64,000 nt of DNA from Roseomonas sp. KE2513 (GTDB taxonomy: Bacteria > Pseudomonadota > Alphaproteobacteria > Acetobacterales > Acetobacteraceae), in the NCBI RefSeq assembly GCF_016107305.1, contig NZ_RCVR01000018.1, positions 46,445 to 110,444 of the forward strand, written 5' to 3'. This document shows positions 33,431 through 41,028 of this stretch, in pieces; the stretch's first letter is position 1; the number at the start of each line of letters is the position of its first letter. The translations under genes and the position numbers were made by a program. The notes under the pieces were generated by a model. The model worked only from the letters and a program-made list of their open reading frames with translations, made no database searches and was not told the origin of the DNA.

Positions 33431-34771
33431 TCAGTTCGGCGCTGTGAGATTCGACAGGAACATCACGCCGACTGGCGCATTGGCAGCAAGATGAACGAGC
33501 GCGCTGCGCGGTGCAGATTGTTCCAAGGCTCGCCCGATCTGCTGAGCTGCGGCTCCTGCACCGACAGCGAGTTGCTGCTCGGGATTGAGGCGGGTGATGA
33601 AGGACTGGCCACCGAACGGACTGACCTGCCCGAACGCATTGCTGGTTGTGGCGACCGCTTGCCCCAGCCCGGCGACGAAGGCCGCCGCCGCCGGCAGCAA
33701 GAAGCGCTCGCCCAGCCGCTGGTCGACGCTCGTGGCAACGGCCGTCTCCATGGTGTCAGGCGCCACCACCAAGCCCTCTGCCGGCATCTCCATGCCCTGG
33801 AACTGCACGGAGTTGATACGAACGACCAGCCGGCTGATCGTTCCCGGCTTGGTAAAAGTACCGATCAGCCGGGCACCGGCAATCGGCCCGGTATCTGCCT
33901 GCAGCACCACAGGGCCTCCACTCTCCGAGTTCACCGCCAGCACTGTGTGGGCGTAGATGCCGCGGCCTGCCGGAACCAGCACCCGGCCCTGCGATGTCGC
34001 GGTGGAACGCGGTGCCGGCACCGTGGCGGCGGCAGGCGCGACCTCGCCCGCCGAGACCTGCCGCGCCAGGGAGGGTGCCGTCGCGGCGCCGCGGCGTCCC
34101 TCATCGCCCTCCGCCGCAGAGGCCGAGTTCGGCGGAGCCAGCGTCACCGTGGTTCTTCCCGGTCGCCCCTGCCAGCCACCCATCAGGCGGTTCAGAGCGT
34201 CGCGGAATGCCGGATCCTCAATCGGTTGCTGCTGCGTCGTGGTCTGGGACACCGTGCGGATCGGGTTTTGCTGCGGGGCGGCCGCAACGGCCGACTGGAC
34301 CCGCGCCGGGGTCGCAGCCGCCTCGAACAGCACCGGCGCGGCAGGCGGGGCGGTGGGGGCCTGCGGCCTTTGCTGCGTTGCTGGCGGGGGTAGCGTCACG
34401 GGGGCCACCGTGGCCGGCGGCGTCGGCGGCGGCACCAGTGCTGCCAGATCGGGCGGCCGCTGGCTGGCCGCGATCGGCGGGGTGTAGGATTGGCCCCGGG
34501 CCTGCGCCTGTTCTGCTTGACGTTGGTTCTCGGCCACCGCCAGCCGCTCCTGATAGGGCGAGGAGTTGGTGCCGCCGGGCAGTTGGTTGACGGAGCCCTG
34601 GCGTGCCGCGCGGCTCTCGGGGAGGGCATCGCTGCCAGCCAACGTCGCGGCGACAACGATTCCCGTAATCGCCAAGCCGACGCCTCCGATGACTACGAAG
34701 CGCATCGGACCGGCGCTGGTGGCCTTGTTGAACGGGCCGCGGAAGCCGCGACGCATGGTGGTGCCGGACAT
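33431..34771 (-). CDS. icmE: Channel scaffold protein IcmE/DotG (TraO-like), VirB10-type C-terminus
   Basis: Protein of 446 aa. The ATG at 34771 (MSGTTMRRGFRGPFNKATSAGPMRFVV) overlaps the icmK stop. A membrane helix (FVVIGGVGLAITGIVVAATLAG) is followed by a Pro/Gln/Ala-rich spacer of about 200 residues. The C-terminal VirB10-like domain contains RVLVPAGRGIYAHTVLAVNSESGG, ARLIGTFTKPGTISRLVVRINSVQFQGMEMPAEGLVVAPDTMETAVA and a final LAANAPVGVMFLSNL. This spans both membranes in I-type systems. Legionella DotG is about twice as long because of its repeats; this short form resembles IncI TraO. Confidence 0.9.
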   Translation of the reverse strand: MSGTTMRRGFRGPFNKATSAGPMRFVVIGGVGLAITGIVVAATLAGSDALPESRAARQGSVNQLPGGTNSSPYQERLAVAENQRQAEQAQARGQSYTPPIAASQRPPDLAALVPPPTPPATVAPVTLPPPATQQRPQAPTAPPAAPVLFEAAATPARVQSAVAAAPQQNPIRTVSQTTTQQQPIEDPAFRDALNRLMGGWQGRPGRTTVTLAPPNSASAAEGDEGRRGAATAPSLARQVSAGEVAPAAATVPAPRSTATSQGRVLVPAGRGIYAHTVLAVNSESGGPVVLQADTGPIAGARLIGTFTKPGTISRLVVRINSVQFQGMEMPAEGLVVAPDTMETAVATSVDQRLGERFLLPAAAAFVAGLGQAVATTSNAFGQVSPFGGQSFITRLNPEQQLAVGAGAAAQQIGRALEQSAPRSALVHLAANAPVGVMFLSNLTAPN

Positions 34772-35757
34772 CAGCGCTCCTCCCTCAGTTCCGCCGATAC
34801 CGTGCGGTTGTTGACCGAGAGCAGCACCACCGGCGTCGCTGGCAGCGCGTAAACGGTGGTGCCGCCCTCGCCGTACTGGGATGCGTCCCAGGGCGGCGAC
34901 ATCAGCGTGTGTCGCGTGCGCAGGTAGATCTGGCTGCCGAGGCGCCACGCTCGCACGTCGTCGGGCGACACGCCGCTGATCGCGAGGGGAACCGCGTCGG
35001 CCGGCGCCACGCCCGACAGCATCGCCGTCAGGTACGGCGCGCCCGTTACCGGAGCGTTGGAGCGAGTGTCGATTTGGATGCGGGCGTTGGGCCCACGGCT
35101 TGAGACGTGAACACTGACGTCGGCGTCGTAGCGTGTTTGCCCGGACACCATCAGGAAGGAGATCGGTTTGGGAGCGCCCTGCAGGTTCACCAGCAGTCCA
35201 CCGCGCGGCGAGATCGACATGGGCGTGATCTGGATGGTGTTGGAGCCGCGCACCGGCACACAGACGTGGAAGCCCGCGAGATCAGCGGCTGGACCACCCG
35301 GGCCGGCTGGGCCGGCGTTTGGCGAGGTGGAGCAGCCACCCACACCCGCACCGCCGCCCCCCGACACGTTTGCGTTGTTGGAGTTGGTGTCCCAAGCGAT
35401 GGGCCAGGGCTGCCCGGTGGCGTCGAAGAAGCTGAGCGCGGTGGGATAGCCGCGCACGGTCTGCACGATGGAGGTGGGCTGACCGGGTTGGAAGGTGACG
35501 TTGACCGGACGACTTACCGGCGAGGCGATCAGTGCGGTGCTTTCCTCTTGGGCGCGCTGCACCTCGCCGAAGCGACGCGCCAGATCGCGGATCATCTCGG
35601 GCGTCAGCGGAATTGCGTCCTCCAGCATGCGCTGCCGCACTGCACCCCGGTCGGCAGGGGCGGCGGGCTGCTGCGAAGGGTTCGGCGCCTGGGCGAGGGC
35701 GACGCCCGAAAGGCACGCCCCACTGGCCAGGGCAATGACGAGTGTGCGTGGTCTCAC
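34771..35757 (-). CDS. icmK: Outer-membrane core protein IcmK/DotH (TraN-like)
   Basis: Secreted protein of about 328 aa. GTG at 35757 (VRPRTLVIALASGACLSGVALA) is chosen because AGGAG lies just upstream and a signal peptide follows. The body has PLTPEMIRDLARRFGEVQRAQEE, the start of the DotH conserved region, then PTSIVQTVRGYPTALSFFDATGQPWPI, NTIQITPMSISPRGGLLVNLQGAPKPISFLMVSG and LGSQIYLRTRHTLMSPPW. It forms the outer-membrane pore with DotC and DotD. A Gly/Asn insert (NNANVSGGGGAGVGGCS) interrupts the middle. The stop overlaps the icmE start. Confidence 0.9.
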   Translation of the reverse strand: MRPRTLVIALASGACLSGVALAQAPNPSQQPAAPADRGAVRQRMLEDAIPLTPEMIRDLARRFGEVQRAQEESTALIASPVSRPVNVTFQPGQPTSIVQTVRGYPTALSFFDATGQPWPIAWDTNSNNANVSGGGGAGVGGCSTSPNAGPAGPGGPAADLAGFHVCVPVRGSNTIQITPMSISPRGGLLVNLQGAPKPISFLMVSGQTRYDADVSVHVSSRGPNARIQIDTRSNAPVTGAPYLTAMLSGVAPADAVPLAISGVSPDDVRAWRLGSQIYLRTRHTLMSPPWDASQYGEGGTTVYALPATPVVLLSVNNRTVSAELREER

Positions 35758-35777
35758 AACGTTCGCTCCTGCTGCGA

Positions 35778-36407
35778 TCAACGGGCGGTCGCGACCAGCT
35801 GGTCGACTACGAGCCCGTCAGGACGATCTTCGTCATTGGTGCGAACGACGAGTGCCGTGATCATGAGGTTCTGCTGGCTCGTCTGCTGCGAGTTTTCGCA
35901 GGTCTGCACGATGGGAAACTGGATTTCATAGGCCAGCCTGCCGCCGATGATCTTGGGGTCGGTGATGACCGCTGCGCGCTGCGACTGCGCGAAACACGTC
36001 AGCCGACCGCGCTTCATGGCCTCGAAGTTGCCCGATGCAATGTAGCTGCGCGCGAAAGTATTCCAGCCGTTCAGCGAGAAACGACGACCCGCAGCGTTAA
36101 GCTGCTTGGCGAAGTCGTGATAATTGACGTTGTACGCGGCAAGGACGGCTCCCACCGTCCACTCCAGCAACTGCGTGTCGTCCACCACCGGGCTCTCCAG
36201 GCCGCGGATAGGCCGCGGTGGATTGCGGCCGTCCACGAGAAAGTAGCGCGTCTCGCTCGGTCTTGTTTGCAACCAGAAGGAATGCGCCAGGGCGGCCGTC
36301 GTCACGAGCGACAGCGCGATCACCGCGCCGATGAGACGTGTGACAACTCTGCCTTGAAAGTCGGGGTCGCTCAGGCGACGCGTGACGGCAGCGGCTTCGT
36401 TCTGCAT
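35778..36407 (-). CDS. icmL: Inner-membrane protein IcmL/DotI (TraM-like)
   Basis: Bitopic protein of 209 aa. The start is at 36407 (MQNEAAAVTRRLSDPDFQGRVV). One membrane helix (LIGAVIALSLVTTAALAHSFWL) is followed by a VirB8-like periplasmic domain: SETRYFLVDGRNPPRPIRGLESPVVDDTQLLEWTVGAVLAAYNVNYHDFAKQLNAAGRRFSLNGWNTFARSY. This is the DotI signature; the domain has the NTF2-like fold of VirB8. First gene of the icmL-icmK-icmE operon, with the island element 40 bp upstream. Confidence 0.92.
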   Translation of the reverse strand: MQNEAAAVTRRLSDPDFQGRVVTRLIGAVIALSLVTTAALAHSFWLQTRPSETRYFLVDGRNPPRPIRGLESPVVDDTQLLEWTVGAVLAAYNVNYHDFAKQLNAAGRRFSLNGWNTFARSYIASGNFEAMKRGRLTCFAQSQRAAVITDPKIIGGRLAYEIQFPIVQTCENSQQTSQQNLMITALVVRTNDEDRPDGLVVDQLVATAR

Positions 36408-36447
36408 CGGGTGTTCCTCGATATCAGCACCGAGTGTCGGCCCCGCC

Positions 36448-36457
36448 GACGCGAACG
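36448..36457 (-). promoter_or_regulatory. Dispersed island element, copy 5
   Basis: Minus strand CGTTCGCGTC (extended GCGGTGCCGTTCGCGTCGGC), 40 bp before the icmL start. Confidence 0.75.
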
Positions 36458-36470
36458 GCACCGCGCCACG

Positions 36471-36683
36471 CTACTCGCCACGAAGATCTCGAAGGATGAT
36501 CGAGATGCTCACGGCTGACGTGACGCGCTGCGTCAGTTCCTCCAGCAGTGCGTCGATCGCGGCTTCATCAGGGGATGCCGCCCCGCTTTCTGTGTCGTCC
36601 ACGCGCACTTCGTCATTGGCCGACGCCGGTAGCGCATCGCCGTAATCGTTCATGTCCAGTTCCGCCTGTGGTTGTCCGCGCAT
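36471..36683 (-). CDS. Small acidic protein, unknown
   Basis: Protein of 70 aa (or 60 aa from the internal ATG at 36653, MNDYGDALPASANDE). It is rich in Asp/Glu in the first half and ends in a helix DEAAIDALLEELTQRVTSAVSISIILRDLRGE. No family is recognised. It lies between the HTH-rich regulator and icmL, on the same strand, and its stop is just before the island element of icmL. Confidence 0.5.
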   Translation of the reverse strand: MRGQPQAELDMNDYGDALPASANDEVRVDDTESGAASPDEAAIDALLEELTQRVTSAVSISIILRDLRGE

Positions 36684-36710
36684 CCTCGCGCGCGGTGCTG
36701 GGCGAGAAAG

Positions 36711-37643
36711 TCAGAAGGCCGTCAGGTGGGCTTCCTGGTAGACCTTGGACTTCTTCGCGACCCTGCTGGTCGTTTCCCCCCAGTGGGACGACCAGAAGTA
36801 CTGGCCCTTGCGGAAGCTGCACTCTCGCCAGCGGTAGCCGGAGCGGCGCATCCGCTCCTTGCCGGTCGCCGGGTCGTAGTGCTCGACCAGGTCCTCCCGG
36901 TCGTGAGAAGGCATGCCAAGCAGGGACAGTCGGGTGCGGACGGCGCGGTGCGAGATGTTGAGCGCCTTAGCGATCGCCTTGTAGTGCTGGTTGGCCCAGC
37001 TCCGCTCCGAAATCTCGTGGTCGAGCGCCGGCGTCCATCTGATCTCGTTGCGGTTCGCGTTGCGCTCGATGCGCAGAATGTCGCCATTGGCCCTGGTTAT
37101 GATCTGGACCAGGGTAGAATCGGGCGGGCTGACGAGATCGCGGTAGGTGTCTTTGAGAGACCCCCATTCCTGCTGCATCCGCTCGATTACGTCGGGCGCG
37201 GGGTGGTGCAGCTCTCGGCGAGGGCGGCGGGGCAGGCCAAGCCGTCGCACCTGCGCGTAGATGCTGTTGACGCTTCGGCCGAGAGCCTTGGCAGTGCTCG
37301 CCGCTTTCCAGCCATCGAGCCAGCAGTCGACCAAACGCCGGAAGTGAGTGACTGGCCAGGCTTTCGGATGCCGGCGGGTGCGGAGTGCTCCGTCGTGCGG
37401 GGTCGCCAACCCCCGCACGAGGACGCGTTCCAGCACGAAGGCAGCATCGACGCCGAGAAAGGTGCTGATGGCCGCGACGCCGTGGCCCTTGGCCGCCATG
37501 CCCTCAAGTGCCGTGTCGTAGCGCCACCCGACCTGCAGGACTGCTTCCCCCGCCAGGGAAGTGACCGGCAGGGCCGGAGCGGCAACTGGGGCATGCAACA
37601 GGGACACAGCGGCTCTCCACCTTCCGTGCTCACGTTCTGACAC
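36711..37643 (-). CDS. HTH-rich DNA-binding protein, candidate island regulator
   Basis: Cytosolic protein of 310 aa with at least three helix-turn-helix-like units. These are residues about 45-75 (ALEGMAAKGHGVAAISTFLGVDAAFVLERV), about 98-135 (RRLVDCWLDGWKAASTAKALGRSVNSIYAQVRRLGLPRRP) and about 205-247 (LDHEISERSWANQHYKAIAKALNISHRAVRTRLSLLGMP). The last two look like Myb/GcrA-like units that end in RxxxLGLP or RLSLLGMP. No ligand domain is seen. An AGTTGC/GCAACT inverted repeat (37653-37665) sits just before its start and may be its own operator. It could be the protein that reads the dispersed island element, but this is untested. Confidence 0.6.
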   Translation of the reverse strand: MSEREHGRWRAAVSLLHAPVAAPALPVTSLAGEAVLQVGWRYDTALEGMAAKGHGVAAISTFLGVDAAFVLERVLVRGLATPHDGALRTRRHPKAWPVTHFRRLVDCWLDGWKAASTAKALGRSVNSIYAQVRRLGLPRRPRRELHHPAPDVIERMQQEWGSLKDTYRDLVSPPDSTLVQIITRANGDILRIERNANRNEIRWTPALDHEISERSWANQHYKAIAKALNISHRAVRTRLSLLGMPSHDREDLVEHYDPATGKERMRRSGYRWRECSFRKGQYFWSSHWGETTSRVAKKSKVYQEAHLTAF

Positions 37644-37652
37644 ATCACCGCG

Positions 37653-37665
37653 AGTTGCCGCAACT
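37653..37665. promoter_or_regulatory. Inverted repeat before the HTH-rich regulator
   Basis: AGTTGC-C-GCAACT, 9 bp upstream of the start codon at 37643. The position suits autorepression. Confidence 0.4.
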
Positions 37666-37737
37666 ATGTAAAAAGAGTTATCGCGCGAAAATCGCTCCTA
37701 TTGGTCACCTGCAACCGCCGAGAGTGAGTATGCCCTA

Positions 37738-38166
37738 CTATGTAGTGGAGTTCCCTCCTTCGGCCGGCGGCGGCTGCGCAGTGTGCTGCGCCTGCTTGAG
37801 CAGGAAGGATGCAAGTTGGCTCAGCCGGGCGGCCTCCTGGGTTACCCGGTCCAGCTTCTCGATGACCTCGGCCAGTGTTTGGGGGGGCGGCCTCTCCTGC
37901 TCGAGCACCTCGGGCGTGACCGGCATGAGGTCACGCTCCGTCGTTTCCAAGCCCTTCGCCAACTTCGCCAGCGTCTTCAAGGTGAGGTTCTGCAGGCCGG
38001 CCTCGGTCGAGAAGATCAGCGTCTGCGGCACGCCGCAGGCATCGGCAGCTTGGTTCTGCGTCAGCTTGAGGCTGATCCGCCGCTCACGCACGCGCTTGCC
38101 GACCTCGACGAGGAAGACGTCTTTTTCCCGCTCGGCTTCCGGAGCTTCAGCCTTTCTCCTGGTCAT
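37738..38166 (-). CDS. XRE-family helix-turn-helix regulator
   Basis: Protein of 142 aa from ATG 38166 (MTRRKAEAPEAEREKDVF). The DNA-binding domain lies at about 20-80: VGKRVRERRISLKLTQNQAADACGVPQTLIFSTEAGLQNLTLKTLAKLAKGL, the Cro/C1 five-helix fold. A coiled coil follows (LAEVIEKLDRVTQEAARLSQLASFLLKQAQ), probably for dimerisation. It is divergent from the secreted protein gene at 38319, and the 152-bp gap carries a copy of the island element oriented towards 38319. It may control conjugation genes. Confidence 0.85.
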   Translation of the reverse strand: MTRRKAEAPEAEREKDVFLVEVGKRVRERRISLKLTQNQAADACGVPQTLIFSTEAGLQNLTLKTLAKLAKGLETTERDLMPVTPEVLEQERPPPQTLAEVIEKLDRVTQEAARLSQLASFLLKQAQHTAQPPPAEGGNSTT

Positions 38167-38271
38167 GGCCCAGTCCCCCCCCAGCCCAAATCGCATCTCA
38201 ACGTCCCGATCGTTCGTACCCGAAGGGTTCCGGAAGTCGGCGCGCTCGGAAACTCAGCGGTTCGGCCCTGT

Positions 38272-38281
38272 CGTTCGCGCC
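38272..38281 (+). promoter_or_regulatory. Dispersed island element, copy 6
   Basis: CGTTCGCGCC (extended CCTGTCGTTCGCGCCAATCC), 37 bp before the start at 38319. The 5' flank departs from the GCGCC seen in most copies; the core is exact. Confidence 0.65.
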
Positions 38282-38318
38282 AATCCAGTCCAGCGTTCTC
38301 AGAACGAAGGAGGCTCCG

Positions 38319-38747
38319 ATGGCTCTGGCAACAGCATTGCTTCTCACGACACACCTGCTCACTCCCCAAGCACTCTCAGTCGACTTCCGTCTCTCGCCCT
38401 CCGGGCCGCCACAGGGACCGGCCGTCAGCACCGGGCGGCCGGTGGACGGTTCCCCCGCCGATGTGACGGAGAATCGAACGAATTCAGCGCCCTCCGTCCG
38501 CCGGACGGCTAGGCCTAGCGTTTTCTTCACGGCAGCGCGAGGATTCGGGACGGACGTTCCGCTGTCATTTGCCGCCCGTCAAATCGTTCCGGCTGCTTTT
38601 TCAGTACGTTACACCGATAATATCGACCCGAGTGCTCCTGTGTCTTGGGTCGGCGAGAAACCCTGGAACCGTGCCCTGCAGGACGCCATTCGCCCCCTCG
38701 GACTGCGGATGACCCTGGTCCAAGGCACCGTCACCATCTCACGCTAG
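38319..38747 (+). CDS. Secreted protein with TcpQ/PilL-like C-terminus
   Basis: Protein of 142 aa. The start is supported by AAGGAGG 6 bp upstream. A signal-like N-terminus (MALATALLLTTHLLTPQALS) is followed by a Pro/Arg/Ser-rich middle and a C-terminal unit VSWVGEKPWNRALQDAIRPLGLRMTLVQGTVTISR. This last unit looks like the small beta-alpha-beta (secretin N0/TcpQ-like) module seen in TcpQ, PilL and some conjugation lipoproteins. It may help a secretin-like core together with DotD and IcmK. The call rests on the short C-terminal pattern. Confidence 0.5.
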   Translation: MALATALLLTTHLLTPQALSVDFRLSPSGPPQGPAVSTGRPVDGSPADVTENRTNSAPSVRRTARPSVFFTAARGFGTDVPLSFAARQIVPAAFSVRYTDNIDPSAPVSWVGEKPWNRALQDAIRPLGLRMTLVQGTVTISR

Positions 38748-38755
38748 GCCCGCGC

Positions 38756-38765
38756 CGTTCGCGTC
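38756..38765 (+). promoter_or_regulatory. Dispersed island element, copy 7
   Basis: CGTTCGCGTC (extended CCGCGCCGTTCGCGTCGGCC), 46 bp before the start at 38812, followed by ACCGGCACCCTG as in two other copies. Confidence 0.75.
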
Positions 38766-38811
38766 GGCCACCGGCACCCTGCCCTTCCCACGAGTGGAAG
38801 GACGCCCGGCA

Positions 38812-39267
38812 ATGCCCGATCTGGAACGATCCAATGTGCTGGAGTGGCTCCAGCGAACCGAGCCCCGCTTCGCGGGAACAGGGGCGCCAGTCTTCCGGCC
38901 ACTGGAAGATGCCTCGGAGATCCGGGCGCTGCTCAGTGACCTAGGCCAAGCCTTGGACGCGGCCAGTGCCGAGCAGATCGGCGGCGGGATTGGGGAGGAC
39001 GAAGGGGCGACCGCCCGGGAGGTGCTGGCCCAGCTCGGTGTCGCCCGTCTCTTACGGCTGGTGGAATGGCTCGACGGGGCGACTGGCGACGCCGCGGGCG
39101 ATGTTCAGGCCCTGCTGCTGAGGAGTGAAAGCACCGAGGCGGGCCGCTTCATCCGCACGGTCCTCGAAGCCCTGCACCGCCAGGACCTCCTCGGCCGCAT
39201 CTTTGCCCCCGAGCGCCTGCAGGTGCTGCTGGACGCCTGCGGCGAGCCGGCGAAGGAGGCTGCGTGA
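38812..39267 (+). CDS. Unassigned soluble protein of the conjugation island
   Basis: Acidic helical protein of 151 aa starting MPDLERSNVLEWLQRTEPRF. It has no signal peptide or membrane helix. Segments such as IRALLSDLGQALDAASAEQIGGG, REVLAQLGVARLLRLVEWLDG and FIRTVLEALHRQDLLGRIFAPERLQVLLDAC suggest an all-alpha fold, like small secretion chaperones, but no Icm name can be given. Its stop overlaps the start of the next gene. It heads a group of four same-strand genes up to 42438. Confidence 0.55.
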   Translation: MPDLERSNVLEWLQRTEPRFAGTGAPVFRPLEDASEIRALLSDLGQALDAASAEQIGGGIGEDEGATAREVLAQLGVARLLRLVEWLDGATGDAAGDVQALLLRSESTEAGRFIRTVLEALHRQDLLGRIFAPERLQVLLDACGEPAKEAA

Positions 39268-39806
39268 TGCGTCGGCTCGCCCTCCTCGCCATGCGGCGCA
39301 CCGCTCTTACCCTGGCGGTCCTGAGCATACCCGTCCTGGCTCATGCTCAGAGCACCGGGAGCGTTGGCTGCGCCGCCCTCACCCAGGCCGCCGCCGACGC
39401 GATCTCCGCGCGCGTGCAGGCCGACGACGCCGCGATCCGGCCGCCCAGCAGCGTGAAGAACCTCACCTGCCTGGACGGCTTCTTCCGCGGCGTCGGCCTC
39501 AACGTCATCGCCAACCTGCTCGATCCGACCTCCCTGCTCGACGCTGTGCAGGGACAGCTCTGCGCCGCCGTGAACCAAGCATGGCAGTCGGCTCTGGGCT
39601 CGGCGCAGTGCGGCCTCACCGTATCTGGCTTCAACCTGGGATTCGGGGGTTTCGGCGGCGGCGTCATGTGCCCGCGCCTGAGCTTCGGCGCCGGTGGCCC
39701 GCCCATCGGCTCGATCGGCACTGGCGCGAACACCACCGGCAGCCTCTACGTCAACGGCTCTCCCCTACCGCCGTCCGGATACACCCTGCCCAGCACGGGC
39801 CGTTAA
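39267..39806 (+). CDS. Exported protein of the conjugation island, unknown
   Basis: Protein of about 179 aa. GTG at 39264 and ATG at 39267 are both possible; ATG has the better spacing from AAGGAGG. Signal peptide MRRLALLAMRRTALTLAVLSIPVLAHA, then a Cys-containing body (VGCAALTQAAAD, NLTCLDGFFRGVG, GQLCAAVNQAW, QCGLTV, MCPRLSF). Six Cys suggest disulfides, which fits the DsbC-like protein encoded nearby. The C-terminal half is Gly-rich (GFNLGFGGFGGGV). No family recognised. Confidence 0.6.
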   Translation: MRRLALLAMRRTALTLAVLSIPVLAHAQSTGSVGCAALTQAAADAISARVQADDAAIRPPSSVKNLTCLDGFFRGVGLNVIANLLDPTSLLDAVQGQLCAAVNQAWQSALGSAQCGLTVSGFNLGFGGFGGGVMCPRLSFGAGGPPIGSIGTGANTTGSLYVNGSPLPPSGYTLPSTGR

Positions 39807-39826
39807 CGTGAGGAAGGACATAGCTC

Positions 39827-41017
39827 ATGCGTAGCCGCTTGAAGTCCACGGCCGCCGTCCTCGTCATGACGGGCGGGCTGCTCGTCGTGGCGCCCAGAAT
39901 CGCCCATGCCGAGTGGCCAACTTTCGACGCCATCACGCACTTCCTGCTCCAGCAGGCGCAGAACGCGATGACCAGCGCGATCGACAAGGTCTACGACAAC
40001 GTCACCAACATCGGTAATCTCATCAGCGATCGCCTCACGGGCGTCGGCAACCAGCTGAACGACCGCTTGGGCGATGGCTTCACACAGACGGCCAACTACC
40101 AGCGCGCCCAGATCGGAGCCGTCCAGCAGATCGCCGACGCCTCCAACATGGCCAACGCGCGCGTTGCCCGCGATCTCCGCAATACCGAGATCCGCGACGA
40201 GCACACAGCCTCGCCGCAGGCCTGCCTCGCCCTGGACAGCGGTCAGTCTACCAACCAATCTCAGATCCAGGGTGCGCGCATCGCCACGGCAATCGCCGAT
40301 GTCATGGACGCCCGCGGCGAGGGCGGGCCCAACACGCCCGCGTGGTTCGGGCAAGCGCAGTCCATGACGGCGTCCAACGCCACGCACCTGTCGCGCTACT
40401 GCGATCAGGACGAGGCGGCGGCCGGGCTGTGCACACTCTCGCCGCGCCCGAACGCCGACGTTCGGGCCGTCAGCTTCGTCCGCGAGGTCTACGCGGACGG
40501 AGATCAGGTGAACGCGGCCAACGACTACGCCACCAACGTCGTGCAACCCATTGTCCCGGCCGCCCTGCGCGGTGACCACCTGACGTCGGTTGAGGGCCAG
40601 GACGCCGCGGCGCGGCGGCGCGCCTATGACGCCCGCATGTCGCTGTCCCGGTCGGTGTTCAGCCATCAGATCGCGCTGCAAGCGCCCACCGTGACGCTGA
40701 ACGAGGCGCAGCAGGCCCAGCTTCGGGCACGCGGGGTCGAGCCGCCAGCCGCGGGCTCGTGGATGCAGGTGTTGGCGCTAGAGGTCGAGCGACGCTTCTC
40801 GGACGTGGGCTGGGCGGCGTCGCTGCAAGCGATGACCCCGGCCGCGGTCAACCGGGAAATCGCGCAGCAGCTGGCGCTGTCGAACTACCTCGCGCTCGCC
40901 AGTCTCCGCCAGCAGATGCAATCCACTGCCGTCGATGCCGCCAACCTCGCGGTGGATGTCGAGCGCGGCTTCACCGGCTTCACGCCCATGCCTTCCCCCA
41001 CAATCGCTGTGAACTGA
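39827..41017 (+). CDS. Exported helical protein, possible VirB5-like component
   Basis: Secreted protein of 396 aa with signal MRSRLKSTAAVLVMTGGLLVVAPRIAHA. The mature part is mostly helical: TFDAITHFLLQQAQNAMTSAIDKVYDNVTNIGNLISDRL and TANYQRAQIGAVQQIADASNMANARVARDLRN, then a Cys-bearing middle (QACLALDSG, SRYCDQDEAAAGLCTLS). Long periplasmic helices after a signal peptide recall VirB5/TrbJ minor pilins, but the resemblance is to layout only. It may correspond by position to TraW. It precedes a Pro-rich cytosolic protein and DotA. Confidence 0.5.
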   Translation: MRSRLKSTAAVLVMTGGLLVVAPRIAHAEWPTFDAITHFLLQQAQNAMTSAIDKVYDNVTNIGNLISDRLTGVGNQLNDRLGDGFTQTANYQRAQIGAVQQIADASNMANARVARDLRNTEIRDEHTASPQACLALDSGQSTNQSQIQGARIATAIADVMDARGEGGPNTPAWFGQAQSMTASNATHLSRYCDQDEAAAGLCTLSPRPNADVRAVSFVREVYADGDQVNAANDYATNVVQPIVPAALRGDHLTSVEGQDAAARRRAYDARMSLSRSVFSHQIALQAPTVTLNEAQQAQLRARGVEPPAAGSWMQVLALEVERRFSDVGWAASLQAMTPAAVNREIAQQLALSNYLALASLRQQMQSTAVDAANLAVDVERGFTGFTPMPSPTIAVN

Positions 41018-41028
41018 GGAAGCCCACG

